In this document: piece by piece, positions 7,514-14,446 of the stretch
How positions within the stretch are numbered: position 1 is the first letter of the stretch
Layout of the letters: each line of letters starts with the position of its first letter
NCBI GenBank assembly: GCA_036337945.1
Contig: JAYZDF010000066.1
Span: 1-14,446, forward strand
DNA length: 14,446 bases
From: JAYZDF01 sp036337945
Lineage (GTDB): Bacteria > Myxococcota > Kuafuiibacteriia > Kuafuiibacteriales > Kuafuiibacteriaceae
Direction of reading: 5' to 3'
Position numbers and translations under genes: made by a program
The notes under the pieces: generated by a model
Databases searched by the model: none
The model's input: the letters and a program-made list of their open reading frames with translations, nothing else
What the model was told of the DNA's origin: nothing

Positions 7514-8623
7514 ATGGATGTTCAGCCGCACACCATCGACCAATTGAGTCGTGAAAAGGATGTGCGATTACGCGACCTGTGGAAAGTGATCCCAAAAGAT
7601 TGCTTCGAGATTAAACCCGCGAAATCATGGTTCACTTTTTTCCGCATCTGTTTTTGTATTTCCGCATTCTCGTACGCCATTTACCTCGTTCCCGTTGGGC
7701 GAGGACCAGAACTGCTCTGGCAAATTCCGGTCCTGTGCTGCTTGTGGCTCCTCCAAGGCTTTACCGTCACCGGACTCTTCGTATTAGGCCATGAATGTGG
7801 GCATCGCGCGTTTTCAAAGCGGAAATGGGTCAACCAAGTAATTGGTCACATCTGTTTCTCGCCACTATCGAACGCACTTCATACTTGGACGGTTACGCAT
7901 GACCATCATCATGCACATACGCAGCGACGAGGCGAAGAAGTGGACTGGGCCGCGCACCTAAAGACGAAAGACGAGTTTGAGCAAACCAACTGGAAAAAAG
8001 ACACTATCGTCCGGATTGGTTATGCCCTTCCCTTTGGCATTTTCTTTTGGATCATCAGCAATACCTTGCGACGAGGCTTTCTCGTGAGGCGACAAATCGG
8101 CGAACAAAAATTCCAAAAAGAAAAGACAACCTTATTGCTCTCAAACCTCATCATGATGACGACACTAGGCACAATCTACGCCGGTCTATACGCCTACGAC
8201 GGAGTCTGGGGCATTCTCAAATACTACGCCATTCCTGGCTTTATAACGACGCTTTGTGGTGCGCTGATCATCACGGTTCAACACGCCAATCGCCACACTC
8301 TGTCCTATACCAAAGAAGGCTGGACGCCTTTACGAGGACAGCTGGTTTCTACGTTCGATGTGCGATTTCCAAGACTCTTGGAGTGGCTATGGCTAGACAT
8401 TACTATCCACATTCCTCATCACATTGCTCCGTCCATGCCCTGGTACAATCTTCGCAGAGCAAGCCAAGCGATTTCCGAAGCTTTCCCCGAGTATTATCAA
8501 ACGCAGAAGTTTTCTCGATGGCATCTTGAGTGGTTTGCTCAGACACCGTTTCTTCACGAGATAAAGGATAAAGGCGTATTCGTAATGGATTTACCGGACA
8601 ACCGCGAATTCCTAGAAGCCTAA
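7514..8623 (+). CDS. Membrane fatty acid desaturase, DesA / delta-12 type
   Basis: The product (369 residues) is an integral inner-membrane di-iron desaturase that should introduce a double bond into membrane acyl chains using O2 and electrons from ferredoxin or a similar donor. All three histidine boxes are intact: GHECGH (92-97), HDHHHAHT (129-136) and HIPHH (299-303). Hydrophobic segments lie around 41-60, 69-91, 164-182, 206-227 and 235-254, with the boxes facing the cytoplasm as usual. The third box and the text after it (IAPSMPWYNLRRA) resemble cyanobacterial DesA-type delta-12 desaturases, but regioselectivity cannot be settled from sequence. Length is normal for the family. The ATG start has only a weak purine stretch (GAAAG) upstream. 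The PI-PLC-like gene follows on the same strand after 52 bases, so the two may share a transcript. Confidence 0.92.
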   Translation: MDVQPHTIDQLSREKDVRLRDLWKVIPKDCFEIKPAKSWFTFFRICFCISAFSYAIYLVPVGRGPELLWQIPVLCCLWLLQGFTVTGLFVLGHECGHRAFSKRKWVNQVIGHICFSPLSNALHTWTVTHDHHHAHTQRRGEEVDWAAHLKTKDEFEQTNWKKDTIVRIGYALPFGIFFWIISNTLRRGFLVRRQIGEQKFQKEKTTLLLSNLIMMTTLGTIYAGLYAYDGVWGILKYYAIPGFITTLCGALIITVQHANRHTLSYTKEGWTPLRGQLVSTFDVRFPRLLEWLWLDITIHIPHHIAPSMPWYNLRRASQAISEAFPEYYQTQKFSRWHLEWFAQTPFLHEIKDKGVFVMDLPDNREFLEA

Positions 8624-8675
8624 GCATCAAGAACATTTGCAATGCTTAGATGAAAAGCGATACCTTGAGGCATTC

Positions 8676-9614
8676 ATGACGTCTCGCTTTCGTCCGGCAT
8701 ATAACACTCGGGGTATAGTGACCTCGAAACAGTGCAAACTGCTTTTGTCGTGTTTCCTTACGCTTATCGCCGCGTGCTCAGGAACCGACGATGAACCGGA
8801 CCTCATGTGCCAAGACTGGTTCGCTGACGCCAGGCCTTGTAACGGCTCTAAAGAGTATTGTAACCGGCGATATAATGAGGTCTCGTACGTCACTACCCAC
8901 AACGCAATGTCCAATGAGGATGACGAGTGGTTTGGACCCAACCAAAAAAGGAACATGAAATCGCAACTCTTCGACGGAGTGAGAGCCTTCATGATTGATA
9001 CGCATTACAACAGCGAAACCGAAACCAGAGAACCAAGCTTGTGCCACGGCGGTTGTATTCTCGGCGCAATCGAGCTTGGCGAAGCACTCGCCATTTTTGA
9101 AAACTTCCTTAGATGTAATTCAAACCAAGTAGTCACCTTTATTGTCGAAGCCTATGTTTCGCCGGAGGATACGAAACAAGCCTTTGAAGACGCAGGCCTA
9201 ATAAATTACGTATACGCTCACAACAAAGATCAGCCATGGCCTACCCTTCAAGAGCTGATTGATAACAATACTCGTCTTATTGTCTTGAGCGATGATGGCG
9301 AAGCCGACGGATGGTACATGAACGTGTGGGACCATGCGTTTGAGACACCATTTTCGGCCGACAACCCCGATGCCCTAGTTTGCACTCTTAATCGCGGTGA
9401 CGTTGATAATAGTCTATTTATTCTCAACCACTTCCTGACAACAATTTTGGGTTCTGAAGAACTCGCCGAACAGATCAACTTCAACCCGTTTTTTAGCGAG
9501 CGCGCAGTGGCTTGCCAAAATGAGTTTATGCGTCTGCCGAATTTTGTCACGGTGGATTTCTATAGTGTTGGCGACGTGTTTGAGGTGACGAAGATGCTAA
9601 ACGACACAAACTAG
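8676..9614 (+). CDS. Lipoprotein with PI-PLC X-like phosphodiesterase domain
   Basis: The product is predicted to be lipidated at Cys34 (lipobox IAAC, after the hydrophobic stretch LLLSCFLTLIAAC) and so to act at the cell surface or in the periplasm. The catalytic domain begins near residue 63 with YNEVSYVTTHNAM, where His75 corresponds to the first catalytic His of PI-PLC X domains. It continues with QLFDGVRAFMIDTH (R103, D108, H110) and LCHGGC, whose His124 matches the second catalytic His. This family cleaves phosphoinositide-type or other glycerophospholipids between glycerol and phosphate; many bacterial members are uncharacterised. I chose the ATG at 8676 because TTGAGG lies 5 bases upstream. 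A TTG at 8637 would add 13 residues, and a GTG at 8718 would give a shorter, more typical signal peptide. Six or more Cys in the mature part may form disulfides. Placement next to a desaturase hints at lipid metabolism. Confidence 0.82.
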   Translation: MTSRFRPAYNTRGIVTSKQCKLLLSCFLTLIAACSGTDDEPDLMCQDWFADARPCNGSKEYCNRRYNEVSYVTTHNAMSNEDDEWFGPNQKRNMKSQLFDGVRAFMIDTHYNSETETREPSLCHGGCILGAIELGEALAIFENFLRCNSNQVVTFIVEAYVSPEDTKQAFEDAGLINYVYAHNKDQPWPTLQELIDNNTRLIVLSDDGEADGWYMNVWDHAFETPFSADNPDALVCTLNRGDVDNSLFILNHFLTTILGSEELAEQINFNPFFSERAVACQNEFMRLPNFVTVDFYSVGDVFEVTKMLNDTN

Positions 9615-9648
9615 CTGACTCGTTTCGCTTCAAATCTATCTTTCGTTG

Positions 9649-10236
9649 TTAGAGGTCCTCTAATCCCCACTGCAGCTCTTCTAGCGCCGCTTTTCCACTC
9701 GACAGGAGTCGTATTCGCGCATATGGCAGGAGGCTTTCAGCGGCTTCTGAGCCCGTCGCTGCGCTCGAGGTTGGCACCCGATTCGCACTGCGACTTTTTC
9801 GAATTCTTTTTTCAATCTCTCGCGCTCTTTCTTTCGGTGCAAAATAGGCTTCAATGCCGTATTTCAAGCGAATGGACGAGGGACCGACGGCTTGAACGCG
9901 ACCGCGAATGAATAAACCCCTGTTGGGTTCGGTTTTAGAAAGAGAACCAGCTTGGTGATAGCCATCTTTTTTCTTCAGACTTACGTAAAGAATATCTTGT
10001 ATCTTTAGCGGCTTTAGCTCAGAGATACTCTCTTCGTTGCCCACTTCCTCGAGGTCATAATTGAGCGCCACGTAATTTCCGCGAAATAAACTTCGCGGGT
10101 CTACGGGGCGAATTTTAAGGATGGCAGGTTCCCCAAACCATAGCGGAGCGACGCTGGTAAGATATTCTCCACTGAGAACAAGCAACTGGAAAACAACCAC
10201 CGCTACGAGACCACGAACGACGTTTGAGGAGTTCAT
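9649..10236 (-). CDS. GDYXXLXY-family membrane-anchored protein
   Basis: With the start at 10236 the protein has 195 residues, one N-terminal membrane helix (about 8-24) and a periplasmic domain. The diagnostic motif reads RGNYVALNY at 52-60, preceded by PVDPRSLF, which is the standard context for the GDYXXLXY family; here the Asp is replaced by Asn. A second family motif, LKYGIEAYFAPKERARE, lies at 124-140. From about 141 to 165 the chain is Arg/Ser/Ala-rich and probably flexible. The function of the family is unknown, but it is commonly encoded next to DUF2157 proteins. Here the ATG overlaps the TGA of the upstream DUF2157 gene (ATGA), and AAGGAG sits 8 bases before the ATG, so translation is coupled. 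A longer reading starting at 10308 would lie inside the DUF2157 gene and lacks sense. The final codons with the stop form a perfect 15-base palindrome (9649-9663), which I take as chance. Confidence 0.88.
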   Translation of the reverse strand: MNSSNVVRGLVAVVVFQLLVLSGEYLTSVAPLWFGEPAILKIRPVDPRSLFRGNYVALNYDLEEVGNEESISELKPLKIQDILYVSLKKKDGYHQAGSLSKTEPNRGLFIRGRVQAVGPSSIRLKYGIEAYFAPKERAREIEKRIRKSRSANRVPTSSAATGSEAAESLLPYARIRLLSSGKAALEELQWGLEDL

Positions 10237-11591
10237 GCTTTTTGCTCCTTCGTTTTTGCAGCAAATTTCTTCCAGAAACGTGCCGAGGCCATCAGAATAC
10301 CGCCACATACCATGAACAAGACTGCGCCTCCGATGTAATCCCCAATTAAGTCGAAGTATCTAAACAGAGCAAGACAAAGTAAGACAGCAATTCCCATATA
10401 GAAGTAGGCAGTTGAGGTTTCATAGACAGCCTCAATGATTAGAGCCACTCCACAGACGACAGCAAGTAGGTTCGTTAAAATAGTCCAAATCCTGACAACT
10501 CCCGGGGTTGCATCTGCCCCAAAGCCAGCAGCATAAACGGCCACGCCCCAAAAAATCACGCATAAACCGGTTACACCTAATTTGATGATTGTCTCTCGGT
10601 CACTCTTTTCTCGAAGCTGATAAAACGCCGCGAAAATAAAACTTCCGACACCGAGAACAAGTGACAACACCAAAAGAAAGGGATGATCGTAACCGCTCGG
10701 ATCAAGTAATTCTCGCCAGCTGGTCTCAAAAGTAAACATTAAGATGAGGACTAGACCAGCTCGAACGCCCCATAGACGAATAACTGCGCCATAGTTTTTC
10801 ATGCGTTCACTCAAAGCTCTGCGCTCCATCCACGCCCCAATAATCACCGTGCTCATCGCGCAGGCAGTAGAGAAGACTACCGACTCGCCTGAAGTATCGA
10901 GGCCCCCTTTAGTGAGTCCCAACCACCAAGACGACAGAGTAACCAGCCATAGATTGATTCCGAAAACCGACGCGAAAAAAATTAAGATGCTTCCATGCAG
11001 CTTCGTTGCGTAATAAATACCCGCCAACATCACGAAGAAAAATGTCCATGGCATGAAGTCCATGCCTGCCTCGACAACGAACCAGAGATAACTTAAGAGT
11101 ATACTCATCAGCATCAAGATAAAGCCCTTGGTCAGGAAGGCTAAAGGCAAAGTACCGAGCATCCACCAATAGAGGCCATCCGGAAAGTGTTCTCCTAAAT
11201 GATAAATCTGAGCAATGAGCATGATCGAGGTTCCGTAGAAGATGGCCCCCAAAAAGAGCCAACGTTTGCCAGCTTTTGGTCTTTGCCCTCGATAGGCTCG
11301 CACCCCCATCAGATTTGTGCCCGTTGTAATACTGATCAAGCCCAACATTCGTACTGTTCGAGGAATCTGTTCCCAGTTCGCGGAAACCAAAACAATAACG
11401 GCCAAACCAATAAAGAGTGCCGCCAACGTCATCAAAACGTTGTAACCACGAGCGCTCTTATCTCCTGTCGGCAGACTTGTATCGTAAAGACGCAAGATTT
11501 TCTCGGCCTGTTCTTTGGTGATCAGTCTCTTATCTACCCAAGTCAACGCTTCGGAAGCGAGCTCATTTTTCAGCGCACGAAGAAGCTTCAC
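10233..11591 (-). CDS. DUF2157 polytopic membrane protein
   Basis: This 452-residue protein begins with a soluble N-terminal helix pair typical of DUF2157 (LASEALTWVDKRLITKEQAE at 11-30) and then has about 13 hydrophobic segments, for example near 51-71, 110-130, 153-171, 198-222, 271-288, 303-323, 335-355, 365-388 and 418-438. The segment LIAQIYHLGEHFPDG (125-139) is a conserved family feature. It ends in a basic tail (FWKKFAAKTKEQKA). The biochemical function is unknown; the family is an integral inner-membrane protein found with GDYXXLXY partners, as here, suggesting a membrane complex. The start is GTG (11591): an in-frame stop lies five codons upstream and no clear Shine-Dalgarno is visible. 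It is the first gene of a two-gene operon, with a candidate promoter about 130 bases upstream. Confidence 0.88.
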   Translation of the reverse strand: MKLLRALKNELASEALTWVDKRLITKEQAEKILRLYDTSLPTGDKSARGYNVLMTLAALFIGLAVIVLVSANWEQIPRTVRMLGLISITTGTNLMGVRAYRGQRPKAGKRWLFLGAIFYGTSIMLIAQIYHLGEHFPDGLYWWMLGTLPLAFLTKGFILMLMSILLSYLWFVVEAGMDFMPWTFFFVMLAGIYYATKLHGSILIFFASVFGINLWLVTLSSWWLGLTKGGLDTSGESVVFSTACAMSTVIIGAWMERRALSERMKNYGAVIRLWGVRAGLVLILMFTFETSWRELLDPSGYDHPFLLVLSLVLGVGSFIFAAFYQLREKSDRETIIKLGVTGLCVIFWGVAVYAAGFGADATPGVVRIWTILTNLLAVVCGVALIIEAVYETSTAYFYMGIAVLLCLALFRYFDLIGDYIGGAVLFMVCGGILMASARFWKKFAAKTKEQKA

Positions 11592-11651
11592 GATGTTTGA
11601 AGGTTAGTATGATTCTAGTGAAGATGCTAGTCACCACGAGAGCCTCACACC

Positions 11652-11695
11652 CACGTGCACACGTGATGGTTCGTGAATTTCGTATGCACATCACG
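11652..11695. repeat. CACGTG pair and inverted repeat in the DUF2157 leader
   Basis: Two CACGTG hexamers (11652-11657 and 11660-11665) stand 8 bases apart. The second overlaps CGTGATG (11662-11668), which pairs with CATCACG (11689-11695) across a 20-base loop. The cluster lies between the candidate promoter and the GTG of the DUF2157 gene, so it could be an operator or an RNA hairpin in the leader. No known regulator is recognised. Confidence 0.25.
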
Positions 11696-11717
11696 CCCAT
11701 AGCGTCGTATTTTGTCT

Positions 11718-11745
11718 ACTATAGCAGCTGAACAGACAGGGCCAA
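11718..11745 (-). promoter_or_regulatory. Candidate sigma-70-type promoter for the DUF2157/GDYXXLXY operon
   Basis: On the minus strand TTGGCC (11745-11740) is followed after 16 bases by TATAGT (11723-11718). The -10 matches consensus at five of six positions and the -35 at four of six. It lies in the gap after the barrel lipoprotein gene and would give a leader of about 120 bases before the GTG at 11591. Confidence 0.4.
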
Positions 11746-11770
11746 TTTAAAGCCTTCGCCAAGGTCAGAT

Positions 11771-12457
11771 TCATTCACCAAATTCAACCGCAACACCGGC
11801 TTGAAACAAGATTCCAGAAGCTGAAGCATCTGTACCCACGCCGGTCAGGGTTCGAAGAACTGGTACACCGAACGAAACTTCAGGAATGAAACGTACCCCA
11901 TCAGAATATTTCCAGACAAAACCAAGACTCGAACCTAGATACAGCAAATTGATCGTCTCACTATTATCTTCCGACGTTAGCCAAGTTTGATTGATGAGCT
12001 TTGGCCCCAAAACAATTTGATTGCCTCCGCCGAGGTTATAGCCCGCGAGAAACGGCAGATAAAATGTCAGTATATGAAGGTCGCTGCCCTCACCTGTGGC
12101 CGTTCCGCTTATGCCTCCGATGTAGCCGAATCCTGGATTTATCGACAAATCCCAGCCGGAGTTCATGTCTTCTGAGCGCAGTAGAGCATACTTCACGTCC
12201 GCTTGAAGACCTGGCAACCACAGTTTCGCTCCTATTTCGATATTATCCGTGAGACCGTATCGGGCTGCCAATTCAATTTGCGGATTCTGGAGCGGTTCCC
12301 CGCCCAGACTAAAGACCGAATATTCCGGAGCTACAGCGAACCTGAGCTTCCCTTTATCGAGAGTACGAGCGGATTTCAGAGTCGATGTCGAGGGGCACCC
12401 GTATACCAAAAACAGGCAGCTTGCCGCCGCGAGAAAATAAATTCTTGTCCGTTTCAT
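11771..12457 (-). CDS. Beta-barrel-like lipoprotein
   Basis: Taking the ATG at 12457, the protein has 228 residues with a basic start (MKRTR), a hydrophobic core and the lipobox VYGC, giving lipidation at Cys21. The mature part is full of alternating hydrophobic/polar strands separated by Gly-rich turns (IELAARYGL, IEIGAKLWL, LSINPGFGYIGG, NQIVLGPKLI, LGSSLGFVW, SGILFQAGVAVEF). This is the look of a small 8- to 10-stranded outer-membrane beta barrel. I cannot name the family. Its ATG overlaps the TGA of the upstream hydrolase gene (ATGA), with little ribosome site of its own, so it is probably translated by coupling and works with that protein. An in-frame start at 12490 would add 11 residues (EATKMGSEPT) in front of a clean signal peptide and is less likely. 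Confidence 0.75.
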   Translation of the reverse strand: MKRTRIYFLAAASCLFLVYGCPSTSTLKSARTLDKGKLRFAVAPEYSVFSLGGEPLQNPQIELAARYGLTDNIEIGAKLWLPGLQADVKYALLRSEDMNSGWDLSINPGFGYIGGISGTATGEGSDLHILTFYLPFLAGYNLGGGNQIVLGPKLINQTWLTSEDNSETINLLYLGSSLGFVWKYSDGVRFIPEVSFGVPVLRTLTGVGTDASASGILFQAGVAVEFGE

Positions 12458-13977
12458 TGTTGGCTCAGATCCCATTTTGGTCGCCTCCAAGATTTACGGA
12501 ACTCTTCGAGTGTGGAAAAGAATGCTGTGCTTGTTGCTTCGACGCCGTCGATAAAGGCAACAAACTCGAGTTGCTGTAGCGGTGTTCCGTATTCTTCGTC
12601 GAACTGTTTCACAATATCGGTCGGAGGCAAAGTCACTCGACCGAATACCGTAGAAGTCTTCAGATTGAGCCCTTCCCCTTCGTCTGACGTGAGTTGATAA
12701 GCTGTCCAGACCAATTCGCTGCACACAAGTTCTGACTGGGAGAGAAAGCTAAAATCAAAATCGTATGGTTTGCCGTGATGCTGAAAAGTATTCTCAACGG
12801 CCCAAGCTCTTTCCAACTTGGAACGCATGGGTCTCATGACGCCCAAATAATCTGCAAGTCCTGAATAATATAGACTCGTAAAGACGACGCCGTCAGATAT
12901 CGACTCAATGACGCGATATTTTTCACCTTCTTTATCGAGTTCTAGATACTTTGCCCAGGCTTCTGGGTATTTGGTTTCGAGATACTGCGTAAATCCATTC
13001 GGGAACGCTGCTTGAACATCTGGATCTTCATCAAAAAATGCGGCGAGTTCCTCTGCACTCCCCAAAAAGAAAGCCGCGTGGGGCCAGAACCCGGGGAGCC
13101 CAAGATTGGACAAATACCAATTCCGCCGTTCGATCAAAAGGTCGCCAGGCTCGAGCATCGGCAACAATTCGTCCAGATTTTCCTTGGAAATAAGGCTTCG
13201 ATCGGAGGACCTAATTTTTGTGTCACCTAGCCAAAGCGCGATATCGGTTTGAAGCGGCAAAACGATTTGATTCAATTCATTAGTAGCAATTTTGACCGCA
13301 ACTTCTTCCATAATTCGCGTTCCATATTCTTCGAAGTTATCTTCCACATTTTCTGTCCACTGCTTCGCTTCAGTCGCAATCGACAGTAAAACCTCATCTT
13401 GTTCAAGGTTTTGATCCTGTAGTCGGTTCAAAAGCTTTTCGAATTGCTCAGAAAGGATACTGAATTTGAGATAGGTCTGAGGCGAAGCTAACCGAAAAAG
13501 CATCCGCTCATAGTGCCCCGCCGATAGCCCGTATTCCACGGCTTCTTCATTAAAAGCGACCGCAAACACCTCACGGTCGCGAGAGACGCCTAGTAAAACG
13601 AAGAATTCTCTCAACTGAGCAAGATATGCAACATATCCGATAAGGAATGCGCGAGCGCGATCATTTTGAACCTTTAGACGACCGCTATTGTCCAAGAAAA
13701 TCGATTTATACGATTCATACGCAAGGTCGTGATCAACAAGAGCCGCCCATACGGGCATAATCGTTGCCCGTTCGTCTGCCGTTAGCGGCGCAGTCTCAGG
13801 TCGCTCGAAAAAGTCACGATTATTCTTGAGACCATTGACGAGCCATTGAGAATCCTGGAGCAATCGTCCGAGACCAACTGCATCATCTGCGGTTGGCGTT
13901 TTTCCTGGTGGTTTCGAGCAGGCACTCAAAACCGCAACGCCCACGAAAGCCACGAACAGCTTCTTCCATCGAATCAT
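12454..13977 (-). CDS. YiiX/NlpC-type permuted cysteine hydrolase lipoprotein
   Basis: The 507-residue product has a short signal peptide with lipobox LSAC (lipidated Cys20). Residues about 30-265 form a helical, Glu/Leu-rich domain that I do not recognise. The C-terminal half resembles the circularly permuted papain fold of YiiX and related NlpC/P60 proteins: MLEPGDLLIER (274-284), WPHAAFFLG with the probable catalytic His300, YRVIESISDGV with Glu358, then GKPYDFDF and SELVCSELVWTAY with the probable nucleophile Cys419. Members of this clan cleave amide or thioester-type bonds in peptides, peptidoglycan or acylated substrates; the substrate here is unknown. The large spacing between His and Glu includes an acidic helical insertion (about 310-350). 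The ATG has no clear Shine-Dalgarno. It is the first of two genes, with the barrel-like lipoprotein overlapping its stop. Confidence 0.82.
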   Translation of the reverse strand: MIRWKKLFVAFVGVAVLSACSKPPGKTPTADDAVGLGRLLQDSQWLVNGLKNNRDFFERPETAPLTADERATIMPVWAALVDHDLAYESYKSIFLDNSGRLKVQNDRARAFLIGYVAYLAQLREFFVLLGVSRDREVFAVAFNEEAVEYGLSAGHYERMLFRLASPQTYLKFSILSEQFEKLLNRLQDQNLEQDEVLLSIATEAKQWTENVEDNFEEYGTRIMEEVAVKIATNELNQIVLPLQTDIALWLGDTKIRSSDRSLISKENLDELLPMLEPGDLLIERRNWYLSNLGLPGFWPHAAFFLGSAEELAAFFDEDPDVQAAFPNGFTQYLETKYPEAWAKYLELDKEGEKYRVIESISDGVVFTSLYYSGLADYLGVMRPMRSKLERAWAVENTFQHHGKPYDFDFSFLSQSELVCSELVWTAYQLTSDEGEGLNLKTSTVFGRVTLPPTDIVKQFDEEYGTPLQQLEFVAFIDGVEATSTAFFSTLEEFRKSWRRPKWDLSQQ

Positions 13978-14078
13978 TGACCGGAAGTGTAATAACGAAA
14001 AAGAGGATGAGCAATCAGGTCAAACAGCTATTTTGATTCGCAAACTAGCGATAAGTTCGCTTCATTCACGAATACAAA

Positions 14079-14446
14079 CTAATTTGAAGCAGGTTTAAAG
14101 CAAGCGTCATATCTCTGTTGTTTGAAGGCCGGGTCTTGCACCACGGCACCGTGACCATTTAACGTTTCTCCTTCTCGGTCTGTATAACTCGAGGCGGTAA
14201 ATGATTCCCAATGCACGCCCTCTTCCAAGTTTAGTACGCCATATGCTATAACGAAATTGTCGTAATTATCATCATCGGCAGATGTCAGGGCTCGTATCTT
14301 TGAAACATCTACGACTTCAGAATTATCCAAAAACCAATCTGCAATTTGCTCCTGTGGAATCGAAGGAGCCCGGTCCGGTACATCATACGGCCCACCCAAC
14401 AAGCAGGTGTGTTTACTGTCCCAGTATTTGGTGATGTACATGGCGT
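14079..14446 (-). CDS. Hypothetical protein, 5'-partial
   Basis: The last 122 or so residues of a protein whose start is probably to the right of the window. The ATG at 14441 is the first Met visible, but the frame is open to the window edge. The visible part is acidic (ALTSADDDNYDN, VLNLEEGVHWESF) with many aromatic residues and two Cys, near residues 13 and 114 of the Met-started reading, which might pair in an exported protein. No domain is recognised. It ends about 100 bases before the YiiX-type lipoprotein gene on the same strand, so the genes could be cotranscribed, but a TTGACC lacking a well-spaced -10 in the gap leaves this open. Confidence 0.6.
   Translation of the reverse strand, partial: AMYITKYWDSKHTCLLGGPYDVPDRAPSIPQEQIADWFLDNSEVVDVSKIRALTSADDDNYDNFVIAYGVLNLEEGVHWESFTASSYTDREGETLNGHGAVVQDPAFKQQRYDACFKPASN

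Noticed and set aside
8047..8529. 160-codon plus-strand frame inside the desaturase gene
   Set aside because: It overlaps the catalytic desaturase frame, is His/Arg/Ser-rich in the way out-of-frame text is, and shows no domain.
9649..9663. Perfect 15-base palindrome covering the last codons and stop of the GDYXXLXY gene
   Set aside because: The loop would be too small for the full stem, no T-run follows, and the bases are explained by the codons for L-E-D-L-stop.
11753..11764. Hairpin CCTT-loop-AAGG after the barrel lipoprotein gene on the minus strand, followed by TTTAAA
   Set aside because: The stem is only four pairs; too weak to call a terminator.

Overview
The window looks like chromosomal DNA from a Gram-negative bacterium with a predatory, myxobacterial or deltaproteobacterial style of gene content. 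By eye the base composition is roughly balanced (not counted). Pointers to that kind of organism are a soluble Ser/Thr kinase fused to a sulfatase-modifying-factor (FGE-like) domain, four proteins with lipobox signal peptides, a DUF2157/GDYXXLXY membrane pair, a duplicated DUF1566 protein and a secreted PI-PLC-like protein. Myxococcota or Bradymonadia-like lineages fit best. This is inferred from family distribution, and no marker gene is present to prove it. There are no rRNA or tRNA genes, CRISPR arrays, insertion sequences or phage genes that I can see.

Layout. 1-803 (+) is the 3' part of a gene with two DUF1566 domains. 938-2311 (-) is an exported TPR protein. 2474-2803 (+) is a small unknown gene whose reading frame stays protein-like upstream of any start, so it may be 5'-truncated. 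2848-3486 (-) is an unknown lipoprotein. 3487-3778 holds no clear intact gene; it contains a reading frame resembling the tail of a GNAT acetyltransferase and, in another frame, a signal-peptide-like mini-ORF. 3779-4444 (+) is a cytosolic protein with a PD-(D/E)XK-like motif. 4634-7414 (+) is the large HTH-kinase-FGE fusion. 7514-8623 (+) is a DesA/delta-12-type fatty acid desaturase, followed closely by 8676-9614 (+), a lipoprotein with a PI-PLC X-like domain. The rest is on the minus strand: DUF2157 then GDYXXLXY (11591 to 9649, ATGA overlap), a YiiX-type cysteine hydrolase lipoprotein then a beta-barrel-like lipoprotein (13977 to 11771, ATGA overlap), and the 3' part of an unknown gene at the right edge.

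How the genes may work together. Most products act at the cell envelope: lipoproteins, a desaturase that adjusts membrane lipid fluidity, a putative phospholipase and a putative cysteine hydrolase of the YiiX/NlpC type. The two ATGA-coupled gene pairs are the best-supported functional units. The kinase is the only obvious signalling protein, and nothing in the sequence ties it to a particular neighbour. I did not find a complete, clearly new multi-gene system. The most unusual items are the kinase fusion, the hydrolase/barrel lipoprotein pair and the uncharacterised nuclease-like protein.
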